Position numbers and translations under genes: made by a program | Assembly: GCA_017464475.1 (NCBI GenBank) | Contig: JAFTZQ010000015.1 | Location: forward strand, 16,091-80,090 | Reading direction: 5' to 3' | Source of the DNA: Paludibacteraceae bacterium | Lineage (GTDB): Bacteria; Bacteroidota; Bacteroidia; Bacteroidales; Paludibacteraceae | DNA: 64,000 nt | Notes under the pieces: generated by a model | Told to the model about the DNA's origin: nothing | Databases searched by the model: none | The model's input: the letters and a program-made list of their open reading frames with translations, nothing else | Part shown: in pieces, positions 56,146 through 63,849 of the stretch | Layout: the number at the start of each line of letters is the position of its first letter | How positions within the stretch are numbered: position 1 is the first letter of the stretch

Positions 56146-56611
56146 GGCTAATCTCCAATATTTCAAATTCCAGAATTCCTACCGGCACTTGGATCTTGGC
56201 TATCTCGCCCACTTTCTTGCCCAGCAGACCTTTGGCGATCGGCGTAGCGATAGAGAGTTTACCCTCCGCGAGATTGGCTTCTCCTTCGGTCACCAGTTGG
56301 AATGTTTTCTCCTGTCCGTTGTTGAGTTGACGCACGCGCACTTTGGTAAAAATCTTCACCTCGTCGGTATTCAGCGACGAAGTATCCAATACACGGGCTT
56401 CCATGAGACGGGATTTGAGCACTGCGATCTTTGTTTCCAGCGCACCTTGTGCTTCTTTCGCCGCATCATATTCCGCATTTTCGCTCAGATCGCCTTTCTC
56501 GCGTGCTTCTGCTATAGCGGCAATGATACGTGGGCGCTCCACCGTCTCCAGGAATTGGAGCTCCTCTTTCAGTTTCTTAAGACCTTCTTCGGTCATGTAC
56601 GTTACTGCCAT
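56141..56611 (-). CDS. greA: Transcription elongation factor GreA
   Basis: The 156-residue protein has the N-terminal coiled coil (EEGLKKLKEELQFLETVERP to AEYDAAKEAQGALE) and the C-terminal FKBP-like domain (VRQLNNGQEKTFQLV, ISIATPIAKGLLGKKVG). It makes backtracked RNA polymerase cut the nascent RNA. It follows the 33-residue ORF by 12 bases and precedes the HIT gene. Confidence 0.95.
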   Translation of the reverse strand: MAVTYMTEEGLKKLKEELQFLETVERPRIIAAIAEAREKGDLSENAEYDAAKEAQGALETKIAVLKSRLMEARVLDTSSLNTDEVKIFTKVRVRQLNNGQEKTFQLVTEGEANLAEGKLSIATPIAKGLLGKKVGEIAKIQVPVGILEFEILEISL

Positions 56612-56623
56612 AATATAAATGTA

Positions 56624-56725
56624 TTAATATTTTCGGTTTAAAATCTCCCCGGCAATAATCGCCTTGCGAACCTCGTCCAGGTCCGTCATATCCGGGATAT
56701 TCGTATTTTTCGTTTCCTCAGCCAT
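56624..56725 (-). CDS. 33-residue peptide upstream of greA
   Basis: A 34-codon ORF (start 56725) encodes MAEETKNTNIPDMTDLDEVR followed by KAIIAGEILNRKY. It has the amino-acid composition of a real short helical protein and a sharp C-terminal helix KAIIAGEILNRKY. It sits 12 bases before greA in the same unit, right behind a hairpin with a T run. It may be a small conserved protein or a leader peptide. No family recognised. Confidence 0.55.
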   Translation of the reverse strand: MAEETKNTNIPDMTDLDEVRKAIIAGEILNRKY

Positions 56726-56732
56726 ATAAAAA

Positions 56733-56792
56733 ATAAGGCGTACGCCTTCTTTTTGTTTAAAAGTAATAGGAAACTTCACAGCCTCCTATTAC
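56733..56792 (-). promoter_or_regulatory. Two hairpins in the leader of the greA unit (possible attenuator)
   Basis: Minus strand: GTAATAGGA ... TCCTATTAC (56763-56792), then the palindrome AAGGCGTACGCCTT (56735-56748) followed by ATTTTTT, ending just before the start of the 33-residue ORF. Confidence 0.5.
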
Positions 56793-56834
56793 CATTAAAC
56801 CTAAACCTTAACTATGAAAATTTTGTTTTCGTTG

Positions 56835-56866
56835 CAAAAGTACTGCTTTTATTTGACATAGCCAAA
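56835..56866 (-). promoter_or_regulatory. Promoter of the greA unit
   Basis: -33 TTTGG (56862-56866), -7 TACTTTTG (56835-56842) on the minus strand, starting 20 bases after the miaB stop. Confidence 0.7.
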
Positions 56867-56885
56867 TTTTTTGGCAAAAAAATGC

Positions 56886-58256
56886 TTAAATTGTTTGTTT
56901 TTTTACGATTTCTCCCCGTAAAGTGGCTGCAGAGGCTTCGGATATGCGAACTTTCACAAGATCCCCCACCTTTTCATCCGTTCTCGGGAAGACGACTGTT
57001 TTGTATTGCTCGGTGCGTCCATACATGTCGTCATGGCTTCGTTTGGAGAAGCCCTCTACCAGCACCTTCACCTCTTTTCCCACTTCGCGGAGGTTGGACT
57101 CCAGAGAGAGTTGGGTCTGCAGGGCAATGATCTCATTGAGCCGACGCACTTTCTCTTCTTCGGGGATGTTATCCGGCAGATGTTTGGACGCATAGGTACC
57201 CGGCCGCTCCGAGTATTTGAACATGAACGCCGAGTCGAACCCTACTTCCCGCATCAGGCTGAGGGTCTCGGCATGGTCCTCCAGCGTCTCGTCGTGGAAG
57301 CCGCAGAAGATATCTGTGCTGATCGCCGCGGTAGGCAGTATCCGCCGGATAGCGGCTATGCGGTCCAGATACCATTCGCGGGTATATTTGCGGTTCATGA
57401 GTTTCAGGATATGATTGGATCCCGACTGCACCGCCAGATGGATGAACTTACAGAGGTTAGCATGCCGGCTGATGGCTTCCAGCGTCTTATCCGACATGTC
57501 CTTGGGATGGCTGGTAGTAAAGCGGATACGCATGTCCGGCACCGCTTCGGCTACGATCTCCAGCAGGTCGGCGAAATCAATACATTTACCATTTTCACAT
57601 GTACCATTTACCATTGGAGTGTAGCGGTAGGAATTGACATTCTGACCCAGCAGGGTGACCTCTTTGTACCCCTTGGCTTGCAGATCGCGCACCTCATTGA
57701 GGATCGAATCCACATCGCGGCTGCGTTCGCGACCACGGGTATAAGGCACCACGCAATAGGAGCAGAAATTATTGCACCCGCGCATGATAGAGACGAATCC
57801 GCTGATTGAACGTCCGATGCGGGCAGGAATGATCTGGCGGTAGGTCTCGGTGGTGCTAAGGGTAACATTGAGTGCCTTGTGCCCCTGCTCGCATTGCGCC
57901 AGGAGGTTCGGGATATCCAGATAGGCATCCGGTCCCGCTACGAAATCCACGCCGTACTCATCGATCAGTTCCTGCCCCATCCGCTCTGCCATACAACCGA
58001 TCACGCCGATTATATACCGGCGGTTCGAAGTGCCGGATTGACGATTTCGGATATGCGCTTTCAGTTCGCGGAGGCGGGCTCCCACTTTCTGCTCCGCGTT
58101 GTCACGGATGGAGCAGGTGTTGAGCAAAACGATATCCGCATCCTCCCATCGGTCCGCCATCTCGGCGTCCGTAGTTTGCAAAATAGCAGCCACAACCTCG
58201 CTGTCCGCGACGTTCATTTGGCAGCCATAAGTCTCAATATAGAATTTTTTTGTCAT
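56886..58256 (-). CDS. miaB: tRNA-2-methylthio-N6-isopentenyladenosine synthase
   Basis: From the ATG at 58256 the product is 456 residues. It thiomethylates i6A37 of tRNAs. The N-terminal MTTase domain has the three cluster cysteines in ETYGCQMN, LNTCSIRD and VIGCMAER; the radical SAM cluster is GCNNFCSYC; a TRAM domain ends the protein. A CATTTAC-type tract encodes VNGTCENGKCI at about 220-230, next to the radical SAM part. The longer ORF start would run through tRNA-Pro and is rejected. Confidence 0.95.
   Translation of the reverse strand: MTKKFYIETYGCQMNVADSEVVAAILQTTDAEMADRWEDADIVLLNTCSIRDNAEQKVGARLRELKAHIRNRQSGTSNRRYIIGVIGCMAERMGQELIDEYGVDFVAGPDAYLDIPNLLAQCEQGHKALNVTLSTTETYRQIIPARIGRSISGFVSIMRGCNNFCSYCVVPYTRGRERSRDVDSILNEVRDLQAKGYKEVTLLGQNVNSYRYTPMVNGTCENGKCIDFADLLEIVAEAVPDMRIRFTTSHPKDMSDKTLEAISRHANLCKFIHLAVQSGSNHILKLMNRKYTREWYLDRIAAIRRILPTAAISTDIFCGFHDETLEDHAETLSLMREVGFDSAFMFKYSERPGTYASKHLPDNIPEEEKVRRLNEIIALQTQLSLESNLREVGKEVKVLVEGFSKRSHDDMYGRTEQYKTVVFPRTDEKVGDLVKVRISEASAATLRGEIVKKQTI
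57580..57616. repeat. Short tandem repeat CATTTAC type (in miaB)
   Basis: TACATTTACCATTTTCACAT, then GTACCATTTACCATTG, in frame. Confidence 0.7.
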
Positions 58257-58261
58257 TTTTC

Positions 58262-58292
58262 TTGCATATTTCAAAAAAAAGCAGTACCTTTG
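58262..58292 (+). promoter_or_regulatory. Promoter of tRNA-Pro
   Basis: -33 TTG (58262-58264), -7 TACCTTTG (58285-58292). Confidence 0.75.
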
Positions 58293-58318
58293 CACCCGCT
58301 TTTGAAAATTAAAGCATT

Positions 58319-58392
58319 CGGGGAGTGGCGCAGCCCGGTAGCGCAACGGTCTGGGGGACCGGAGGTCGCGTGTTCGAATCACGTCTCCCCGA
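58319..58392 (+). tRNA. tRNA-Pro (anticodon GGG)
   Basis: A 74-base tRNA: acceptor CGGGGAG / CTCCCCG, D-arm GGCGCAGCCCGGTAGCGC, anticodon loop CTGGGGG with GGG, T-arm CGTGTTCGAATCACG. CCA not encoded. The stem above the loop has one A-G mismatch at its far end. Confidence 0.93.
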
Positions 58393-58446
58393 CAAAAAGG
58401 ATGGCTCTTTGCCGTCCTTTTTGGTTAGACGGATTCGACCTACGCG
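58373..58446 (+). repeat. Direct repeat, copy 1: tRNA-Pro 3' end plus terminator
   Basis: From TTCGAATCACGTCTCCCCGA of the tRNA through the terminator to GGATTCGACCTACG; recurs at 58488. Confidence 0.9.
58394..58422 (+). terminator. Terminator of tRNA-Pro
   Basis: AAAAAGGATGGC-TCTTT-GCCGTCCTTTTT. Confidence 0.85.
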
Positions 58447-58487
58447 TGTTCTTAGCCCAAGGGCACGATTATTGCCAGAGGCAATTT

Positions 58488-58560
58488 TCGAATCACGTCT
58501 CCCCGACAAAAAGGATGGCTTACTGCCGTCCTTTTTGGTTAGACGGATTCGACCTACGGC
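58488..58560 (+). repeat. Direct repeat, copy 2: tRNA 3' remnant and second terminator
   Basis: About 72 bases, identical to copy 1 except for a few bases in the terminator loop; ends at the porW stop codon. The 41-base interval 58447-58487 holds no gene. Confidence 0.9.
58509..58537 (+). terminator. Second terminator copy
   Basis: AAAAAGGATGGC-TTACT-GCCGTCCTTTTT; loop differs from the first copy. It can also end porW/sprE transcription on the minus strand. Confidence 0.75.
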
Positions 58561-61172
58561 TACTTTATAAGTGGCAGGTTCACTTCTGTCACCGGGCGGA
58601 CAGTTACTCCCACGAGTGCACGCTGCATCTCGGCATTCTTTTGCAGCAGGTCAATCCACCACTCTGCTTCATCCATATCGGCAAATCCGCTGACGCGGAG
58701 GGCGCAGCCTGTACCGAAGACCGGCATCTTCTGCAGGTCAAAGTCACGGATCAGGAACTGCGAGAAGTTAAACAGCGCCACTTCGTATTGCAGTTCATTC
58801 AGCGCCGTTTCATCCGCTTTAGGCAAGATCAGCAATACCACAGAGGGCTGGTTGCGGTCCTCGCTCCATTGCTGTTGCTCCTTCTCCGTGTCCTCCGGTG
58901 TATCCGTCTCCGTCTGGTCACGCAGTTCCGCCAGACCTCCTGTCGCGCCGCCTTTCTGGCTCTCCATTCCTTGTCCCATCATCGCCAGCATATCTTTCGC
59001 CATAGCACCCATTTCGCTATCGCCGAACCGCGCTACCAGTTGCTGCAACTCGCGCACAAAAGCATCTTGTCCTTCCGTCCGCGCAACAGCTACGGCATTC
59101 AGGAACAAGAACCGGGGCAGGAGTGCACTTTGCGAGTATGCTGTATCGGCATAGAGCTTATTGGCTTTGACAACAGCGAACTCGCCTTTGGTATAAGCGC
59201 GATAGGTTTGGGCATAGAGCGAATCCTGCTCCGCCAGCATACGCTGCATGCGCGCTATATAGGCTTCGTCGTGGCGCAGCGCCTGCATCCGCCGGTCCTC
59301 GTATATCGGATCGAGAGAAGGATGATTAGGGAACCGGCGCTCCAGTTCGCGCAAGGTCTCCTCCGCCTGCGGCAGGTCCTCCAGACGATCGCGGTAGATG
59401 AAATAGAGCGCTACCATTGCATCCCGCCAGAGACTGTCGCTCAGCGCATAGTCTTGCTCCGTACGGGGGATCTGCTGGAGATAATAGTTCGGATCGTGCG
59501 GATCGGTAGAGCGCGGCAGAGGTTTGGGAGCCAAGGTGTCTACTGCCGCGGCAGTAGAGCCGAGGGTGTCTGTGCCCTGCTCTTCTTCCTCTTGATTTGC
59601 AGGGAAATCGCTCGCTACGACCTGCTTGTTCTGTCTTCTCCAGTTGTCCTCCAGCGGACGGGTGCCCCACCGGCGGCGCCATTCCTGCTGACCTTGTTTC
59701 ACCAGTTGCGGGTTATAGAAATACCATTCGCCTTTCTGAGCCCCTCCGCCGCCGAGCATATTGGCGGTATTGACGCTTCGCGGCATATTGTCGCCTCGCG
59801 CTATTTCGAGTGCTTCTTGCGCCTGGCGTGCGGAATCCTGTTTCTCCGATTCGATCAGGTCGGCTATGATCTTATCCACCACCGCTCGTTGCTCTTCCTC
59901 CGGCATGCGGCTGAGTCGCTGCAGCGAGTCCTGCAACTGGGATTGGGTATAAGACACGATCAGTTCGTCCAGCACCTCGGACCGCTTCTGCACGCGGGCA
60001 TAGTCCTTATGCTCGGCAGTCAGGATAGTGACCGCTTCGCGATAGCACGGCTGCGCCTTCACGTACGCGCGCTGTTCAAAATATATATCGCCCGCGCGCA
60101 CGAGGACGGCGGCTTTGGCTGTGCCGGCTTGGGTGGATTCCGCAATCGCTTTCTCGTACATCTCCAGCGCCTTGGCGGTATCTTTGTTTTGGAGATGGAT
60201 ATTACCCATCGCGCCATAGATCTGGTCCAAGCGGTCTTTGAATTTCGATTGCCGGGTCATGGTCCTGAGTTGGCGCAGCGAACCTTTGCCGCCCAACTCG
60301 GCGATGCGGATTCGGGCATTGAACTCCATCTCGTTGGGCGGAGCCATACGAACCACGGATTTATAGGACTGGATTGCCTCGTCGCGTTTGGAGTCCATCT
60401 CATACAACTGACCTAATACATACGCGAACCGCGGACGGTAAATCTTGCGTTTCTCGTGCGGTATAGCCAGCTTGACAAACGGTATTGCTTCGCGGTAATG
60501 TTCGCCTTTGAGCAGCACGTCCGCTTTGACGGCGGCGTATAGTTTCGCATGCTTGCGGCTGAGCGCGTCTATCTGGACGCGGTTCAGCATATCTTCCGCC
60601 TCGTACTGCCATCCCATCTCGGCATACGCACGCGCTATCCACAGCTGGCATTGCGCAATCATATCCGGGTCGTTCTGGTAATGATTGATGATATAGTTGA
60701 ATGTACTGACGGCGCCCAGGAAATCTCCCTTGTGGAACTCTGCCTGCCCCAACCGCATCCATGCCAGATCCATCGCGGCATTGAATTCCTCGGACTGGAG
60801 CCACAGCTTGTATTTCGGATCGTTCGCCCTTTTGGGGTCGCGTTTGGGTTTCGATTTGATCGAGTGCAGTTTGATACACTTGCGGCATTTCTCGATGGTC
60901 TTGTCCATCTGCGAAGCCGACGCTTCCGCCGCCTGATGGTTAGACACCGGATAGAGATACAGCACGCGGCTGTAATCGTCCGAATTGGCATCCCGGATGG
61001 CTTTCAGCCCTTCTTCGTATGCCACATTGCCGTTATAGAGAATATTATATTTGACTTTCGTCTGGTGGAACGAACGGGTCGCCCATGTGTTTTTCCGGGT
61101 AGCGCAAGAGGTAGCGAGCAGGACGAGAATTCCGGCTAACGCAAAATGTACTATTTTTAAGATTCTACCCAT
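58560..61172 (-). CDS. PorW/SprE-like TPR lipoprotein of the type IX secretion system
   Basis: The 870-residue protein has a lipoprotein signal (LATSCATRKN, lipobox Cys at about 24) followed by NTWATRSFHQTKVKYNILYNG and AYEEGLKAI, the conserved start of SprE/PorW. TPR-like helices run through most of the protein (about 120-430 and 560-740). SprE in Flavobacterium and PorW in Porphyromonas are needed for type IX secretion and gliding. Its presence suggests that the large secreted proteins here could use that route. A 90-base spacer separates it from tsaB downstream. Confidence 0.75.
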   Translation of the reverse strand: MGRILKIVHFALAGILVLLATSCATRKNTWATRSFHQTKVKYNILYNGNVAYEEGLKAIRDANSDDYSRVLYLYPVSNHQAAEASASQMDKTIEKCRKCIKLHSIKSKPKRDPKRANDPKYKLWLQSEEFNAAMDLAWMRLGQAEFHKGDFLGAVSTFNYIINHYQNDPDMIAQCQLWIARAYAEMGWQYEAEDMLNRVQIDALSRKHAKLYAAVKADVLLKGEHYREAIPFVKLAIPHEKRKIYRPRFAYVLGQLYEMDSKRDEAIQSYKSVVRMAPPNEMEFNARIRIAELGGKGSLRQLRTMTRQSKFKDRLDQIYGAMGNIHLQNKDTAKALEMYEKAIAESTQAGTAKAAVLVRAGDIYFEQRAYVKAQPCYREAVTILTAEHKDYARVQKRSEVLDELIVSYTQSQLQDSLQRLSRMPEEEQRAVVDKIIADLIESEKQDSARQAQEALEIARGDNMPRSVNTANMLGGGGAQKGEWYFYNPQLVKQGQQEWRRRWGTRPLEDNWRRQNKQVVASDFPANQEEEEQGTDTLGSTAAAVDTLAPKPLPRSTDPHDPNYYLQQIPRTEQDYALSDSLWRDAMVALYFIYRDRLEDLPQAEETLRELERRFPNHPSLDPIYEDRRMQALRHDEAYIARMQRMLAEQDSLYAQTYRAYTKGEFAVVKANKLYADTAYSQSALLPRFLFLNAVAVARTEGQDAFVRELQQLVARFGDSEMGAMAKDMLAMMGQGMESQKGGATGGLAELRDQTETDTPEDTEKEQQQWSEDRNQPSVVLLILPKADETALNELQYEVALFNFSQFLIRDFDLQKMPVFGTGCALRVSGFADMDEAEWWIDLLQKNAEMQRALVGVTVRPVTEVNLPLIK

Positions 61173-61261
61173 TTTTATAATGTATCGGGGTTTTGTCGTG
61201 GTTGTATCGGGGTTGTTTGCTATGCAGACCGGGTCAAAACGCGGTCAAAAGTTTACTATTT

Positions 61262-62011
61262 TTAAGATTTCAGCCCCTTGACATGGCTCTGCGCCGCAAT
61301 GAACTCCTTCAGGTAATAGGGTTCATAATAAGCCAGTTCCTTATTCCTTTCACCTTTCAACTTCTTCCTTTCCACAATCGCACCCATATACTGCGCCTCC
61401 GGCACGATGCCTGGGACGAAATGCCAATTGGGGGACGTCAGTACGGATTGGCATTTAGCGGCTCCGTCACCGAAATAATAGACAGCCAACCTCTCCCCGT
61501 CCCTCTCCTCAAGAGAGGGCGACAAAATACTATCCTCGCTCTCTACCACAACCGCCTGTGCCCTATTCACCTTATGTTCTTGGTTACTTGGTACTTGGTC
61601 ACTTTGTACTTCCGTATAGACTTCCATCCGCCGCGCATCGATCATAGGAAGGAGGATGGGTGATTGTGAATTGTGAATTGTAAATTGTAAATTGTGAAAT
61701 TTAAAATTCTCCACGAGTATGTCCAGTGTCGGAATAGGGATCAGCGGGACATCGAGTCCGTAGCACAGCCCTTTGGCGGTCGAGGTGCCGATACGCAGTC
61801 CGGTATAGCTGCCCGGTCCTTCGGAGAGGGCTACTGCTTCTATAGCGAGACCTTGCTCCCGTGCGAACGCGAGCAGTTCCTCTATATAACGGGGAAGCAA
61901 CCGCGCATGGTTGCCACCCTCAAGGGATATACACTGCTTAACCGGCACACCATCTTTACAGATCGCCGCCGAACAAACAGAAGTACTTGTTTCTATACAC
62001 AACACCGTCAT
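61262..62011 (-). CDS. tsaB: tRNA t6A synthesis protein TsaB with three repeat inserts
   Basis: From the ATG at 62011 (MTVLCIETSTSVCSAAI) the product is 249 residues. TsaB is the non-catalytic partner of TsaD in making threonylcarbamoyladenosine at position 37 of tRNA. LSEGPGSYTGLRIGTSTAKGL and MIDARRMEVYTEV are family marks. Three foreign pieces are in frame: FHNLQFTIHNSQSPIL (heptads), VQSDQVPSNQEHKVN (CTTTGTA-type) and SPSLEERDGERLAV (GC palindrome). The window also has tcdA, which modifies the same base further. Confidence 0.92.
   Translation of the reverse strand: MTVLCIETSTSVCSAAICKDGVPVKQCISLEGGNHARLLPRYIEELLAFAREQGLAIEAVALSEGPGSYTGLRIGTSTAKGLCYGLDVPLIPIPTLDILVENFKFHNLQFTIHNSQSPILLPMIDARRMEVYTEVQSDQVPSNQEHKVNRAQAVVVESEDSILSPSLEERDGERLAVYYFGDGAAKCQSVLTSPNWHFVPGIVPEAQYMGAIVERKKLKGERNKELAYYEPYYLKEFIAAQSHVKGLKS
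61488..61519. repeat. GC palindromic insert, copy 15 (in tsaB)
   Basis: AACCTCTCCCCGTCCCTCTC, then CTCAAGAGAGGG; encodes SPSLEERDGERL. Confidence 0.85.
61575..61612. repeat. Short tandem repeat CTTGGTA/CTTTGTA type (in tsaB)
   Basis: CTTGGTTA CTTGGTA CTTGGTCA CTTTGTA, in frame. Confidence 0.75.
61661..61700. repeat. Short tandem repeat GTGAATT/GTAAATT type (in tsaB)
   Basis: GTGAATT GTGAATT GTAAATT GTAAATT GTGAAAT, in frame. Confidence 0.9.
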
Positions 62012-62023
62012 TGTTTCACCTTT

Positions 62024-62052
62024 CACCTTTCAACTTTCACCTTTCACTTTCC
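62024..62052. repeat. Short tandem repeat TTTCACC type in the tsaB leader
   Basis: TTTCACC TTTCACC TTTCAAC TTTCACC TTTCACT; reverse complement of the GTGAAAG units at 30581. Confidence 0.85.
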
Positions 62053-62064
62053 CAAAATGCGGTG

Positions 62065-62096
62065 CAAAGGTACTGCTTTTTTTCGATATATGCAAA
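62065..62096 (-). promoter_or_regulatory. Promoter of tsaB
   Basis: -33 TTTG (62093-62096), -7 TACCTTTG (62065-62072) on the minus strand; -33 touches the upstream terminator. Confidence 0.8.
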
Positions 62097-62124
62097 AAAA
62101 AGCACCCCGAGAGGTGCTTTTTTC
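62094..62124. terminator. Terminator of the AlbA_2-type gene
   Basis: AAAAAAGCACC-CCGAGA-GGTGCTTTTTT, T runs on both strands; 50 bases after the stop codon. Confidence 0.85.
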
Positions 62125-62174
62125 TAGTTATCAGAACAGTTTGGAGTCTTTGTATGCAATTATTTATTATTTTT

Positions 62175-63698
62175 CTAAACTTTGGATTGGTTGATTACCC
62201 AGTATCCTTCTTTGCGGCCTCCGACACGGCGAAGGATTCCCAATTCTTGCAATTGCTCTAAATCCCGTTTGATAGTTCTCGTTGCTACATCTGTCTTTTG
62301 TGACATTTCATACGATGTCACAAAAGCGTCATTTCTGATTAGACCCAATATAATCAGTTGTCTTTCAGTTAGTTCTTTGGTGACATCTTTGGTGACATTT
62401 TTTCCGACGACCTCATTCAACACCATCTTATCACTTACAAAATACGGGTGGCAAGGAATGTCTATTAAGAAATAGGTTCGCTCTTCGTCTGTTTCGATAG
62501 TGGCTAATGGTGACCCGTTTTCGCGTAACTGTTCTTGTATGGTCGGAATACCTGTTGCTCTTCCCTCTGTGAGGTCTAACTCTTTCAAGAATTCACCAAG
62601 CCTTCTATTACGGTAACGGCGCGAACGCAAAGAAAGTCCCTTATGAATAGACTCCATTGGTATGGTATGGTTCGGACCTGAGAAACTGAGTATGGAAATA
62701 CGCTGCGGTTCAATAGTTATCTCTACAGGCTCTGGAATAGTCCAATCGCGATGGTACAGACTATTGACAACCGCTTCTTCCAACGCTTGGTATGGATAGT
62801 TGTAGAAAGATATAGATTGTTCCTTGTCTTTGGGCTTGATAATCTGTTTCTTGATAACATTAGTACGCAGGTAATTGAGCACTTCTTTTATCATTGTTGG
62901 TACTGAGCCTCTAATGGGTTCGACCTCAATGAGATTATTAGGATTCGTTTCTCGTCCCTCCGGAAAAAGCACAATATCCACTTGTGCTTGCTTGAAAAAC
63001 CGATCAGGATATTCTGCAAACATCATAGCGGCAACATTCTTTATACGCTTCCCTTCGGGGATAGACTCTAACAAATCCATTTGTTCCAACACCTCTTCTA
63101 TATGGTCCGAGAGGGAGATTTCGGCTAGTCGGCTTTTAACTTTAACCAAATAGTCGCGCAGCAATATAGGGGATATGTCCGTCAAAGCGATATTGTCGTT
63201 TCCTCTATCATCGAAAGGCATACGGTTGGCAAGGTTAAGCAACTCTCGCTCGTATTCGTCTTTGGGAACGATGGAGCTGCTATTGTATCGTATGTAGTAG
63301 TTATAATCTTTCTGCTTGGCTGTAATATAATCCGGCACTTTGTAAGGACGACGCTCACCCGGCGACACTTTTATGACAAGGATTGTCTGTCCATCAGCTT
63401 CTTCTACATATAGCCGTGGCTGATAATAAGGTCTGATTAGATTATTAAAGCCTATCATTTCTTTTTCAATGAGTTCTATCCTATTCGGGTTGATGCCTTG
63501 TACGGGGCGAACGGCATGCCCGTTTGCTTCAACGACTCCTATTATTATATAACCTCCTCCCGTCTCATCAAAATCATTGGCAAAAGCGCAGATAGTGCGA
63601 TATATAGCATCCGGATTCCAGCCTGCTTTATATTCTAATCTATTGTCTTCTACAGCATGCCCGCTAAGTAAATTTTCTATGTTAATGGGGAGTTTCAT
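62175..63698 (-). CDS. AlbA_2 (Schlafen-like) domain ATP-binding regulator
   Basis: The 507-residue protein begins with an AlbA_2-type domain (LEYKAGWNPDAIYRTICAFAN and GGGYIIIGV), continues with a GHKL-like middle (YPYQALEEAVVNSLYHRDW, YRNRRLGEFLKEL) and ends in a winged helix (LTERQLIILGLIRNDAFVTS and TRTIKRDLEQLQELGIL). This is the common bacterial COG2865-type putative regulator; relatives are often accessory genes, and target and ligand are unknown. It has its own promoter and terminator. The predicted C-terminal DNA-binding helix is complete. Confidence 0.85.
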   Translation of the reverse strand: MKLPINIENLLSGHAVEDNRLEYKAGWNPDAIYRTICAFANDFDETGGGYIIIGVVEANGHAVRPVQGINPNRIELIEKEMIGFNNLIRPYYQPRLYVEEADGQTILVIKVSPGERRPYKVPDYITAKQKDYNYYIRYNSSSIVPKDEYERELLNLANRMPFDDRGNDNIALTDISPILLRDYLVKVKSRLAEISLSDHIEEVLEQMDLLESIPEGKRIKNVAAMMFAEYPDRFFKQAQVDIVLFPEGRETNPNNLIEVEPIRGSVPTMIKEVLNYLRTNVIKKQIIKPKDKEQSISFYNYPYQALEEAVVNSLYHRDWTIPEPVEITIEPQRISILSFSGPNHTIPMESIHKGLSLRSRRYRNRRLGEFLKELDLTEGRATGIPTIQEQLRENGSPLATIETDEERTYFLIDIPCHPYFVSDKMVLNEVVGKNVTKDVTKELTERQLIILGLIRNDAFVTSYEMSQKTDVATRTIKRDLEQLQELGILRRVGGRKEGYWVINQSKV

Positions 63699-63735
63699 AA
63701 CTAAGATCTGATATTGTGCAATTGCAATTTTGCTG

Positions 63736-63767
63736 CAAAGATAGTATAAAATTTCGGTATCTGCAAA
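63736..63767 (-). promoter_or_regulatory. Promoter of the AlbA_2-type gene
   Basis: -33 TTTG (63764-63767), -7 TATCTTTG (63736-63743) on the minus strand. Confidence 0.75.
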
Positions 63768-63812
63768 TAAAAATGCTTTTTGTTGTAAAATTTATTCCGG
63801 CACCGTCCACTA

Positions 63813-63848
63813 AAAAAGCCCTCGCGATCTTCTCGCGGGGGCTTTTCT
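63813..63848. terminator. Terminator of the gene at the right edge
   Basis: AAAAGCCCTCGCGA-TCTT-CTCGCGGGGGCTTTT, then CTATT; minus-strand copy ends TTTTTTAG. Confidence 0.8.
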
Positions 63849-63849
63849 A

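Noticed and set aside
57879-60416. Plus-strand ORF of 845 codons opposite porW/sprE
   Set aside because: Runs through tRNA-Pro and its terminators and is antisense to a recognisable TPR lipoprotein.
1001-61519. Palindromic inserts as transcription terminators
   Set aside because: They lie inside reading frames, have no following T run and occur in both orientations.
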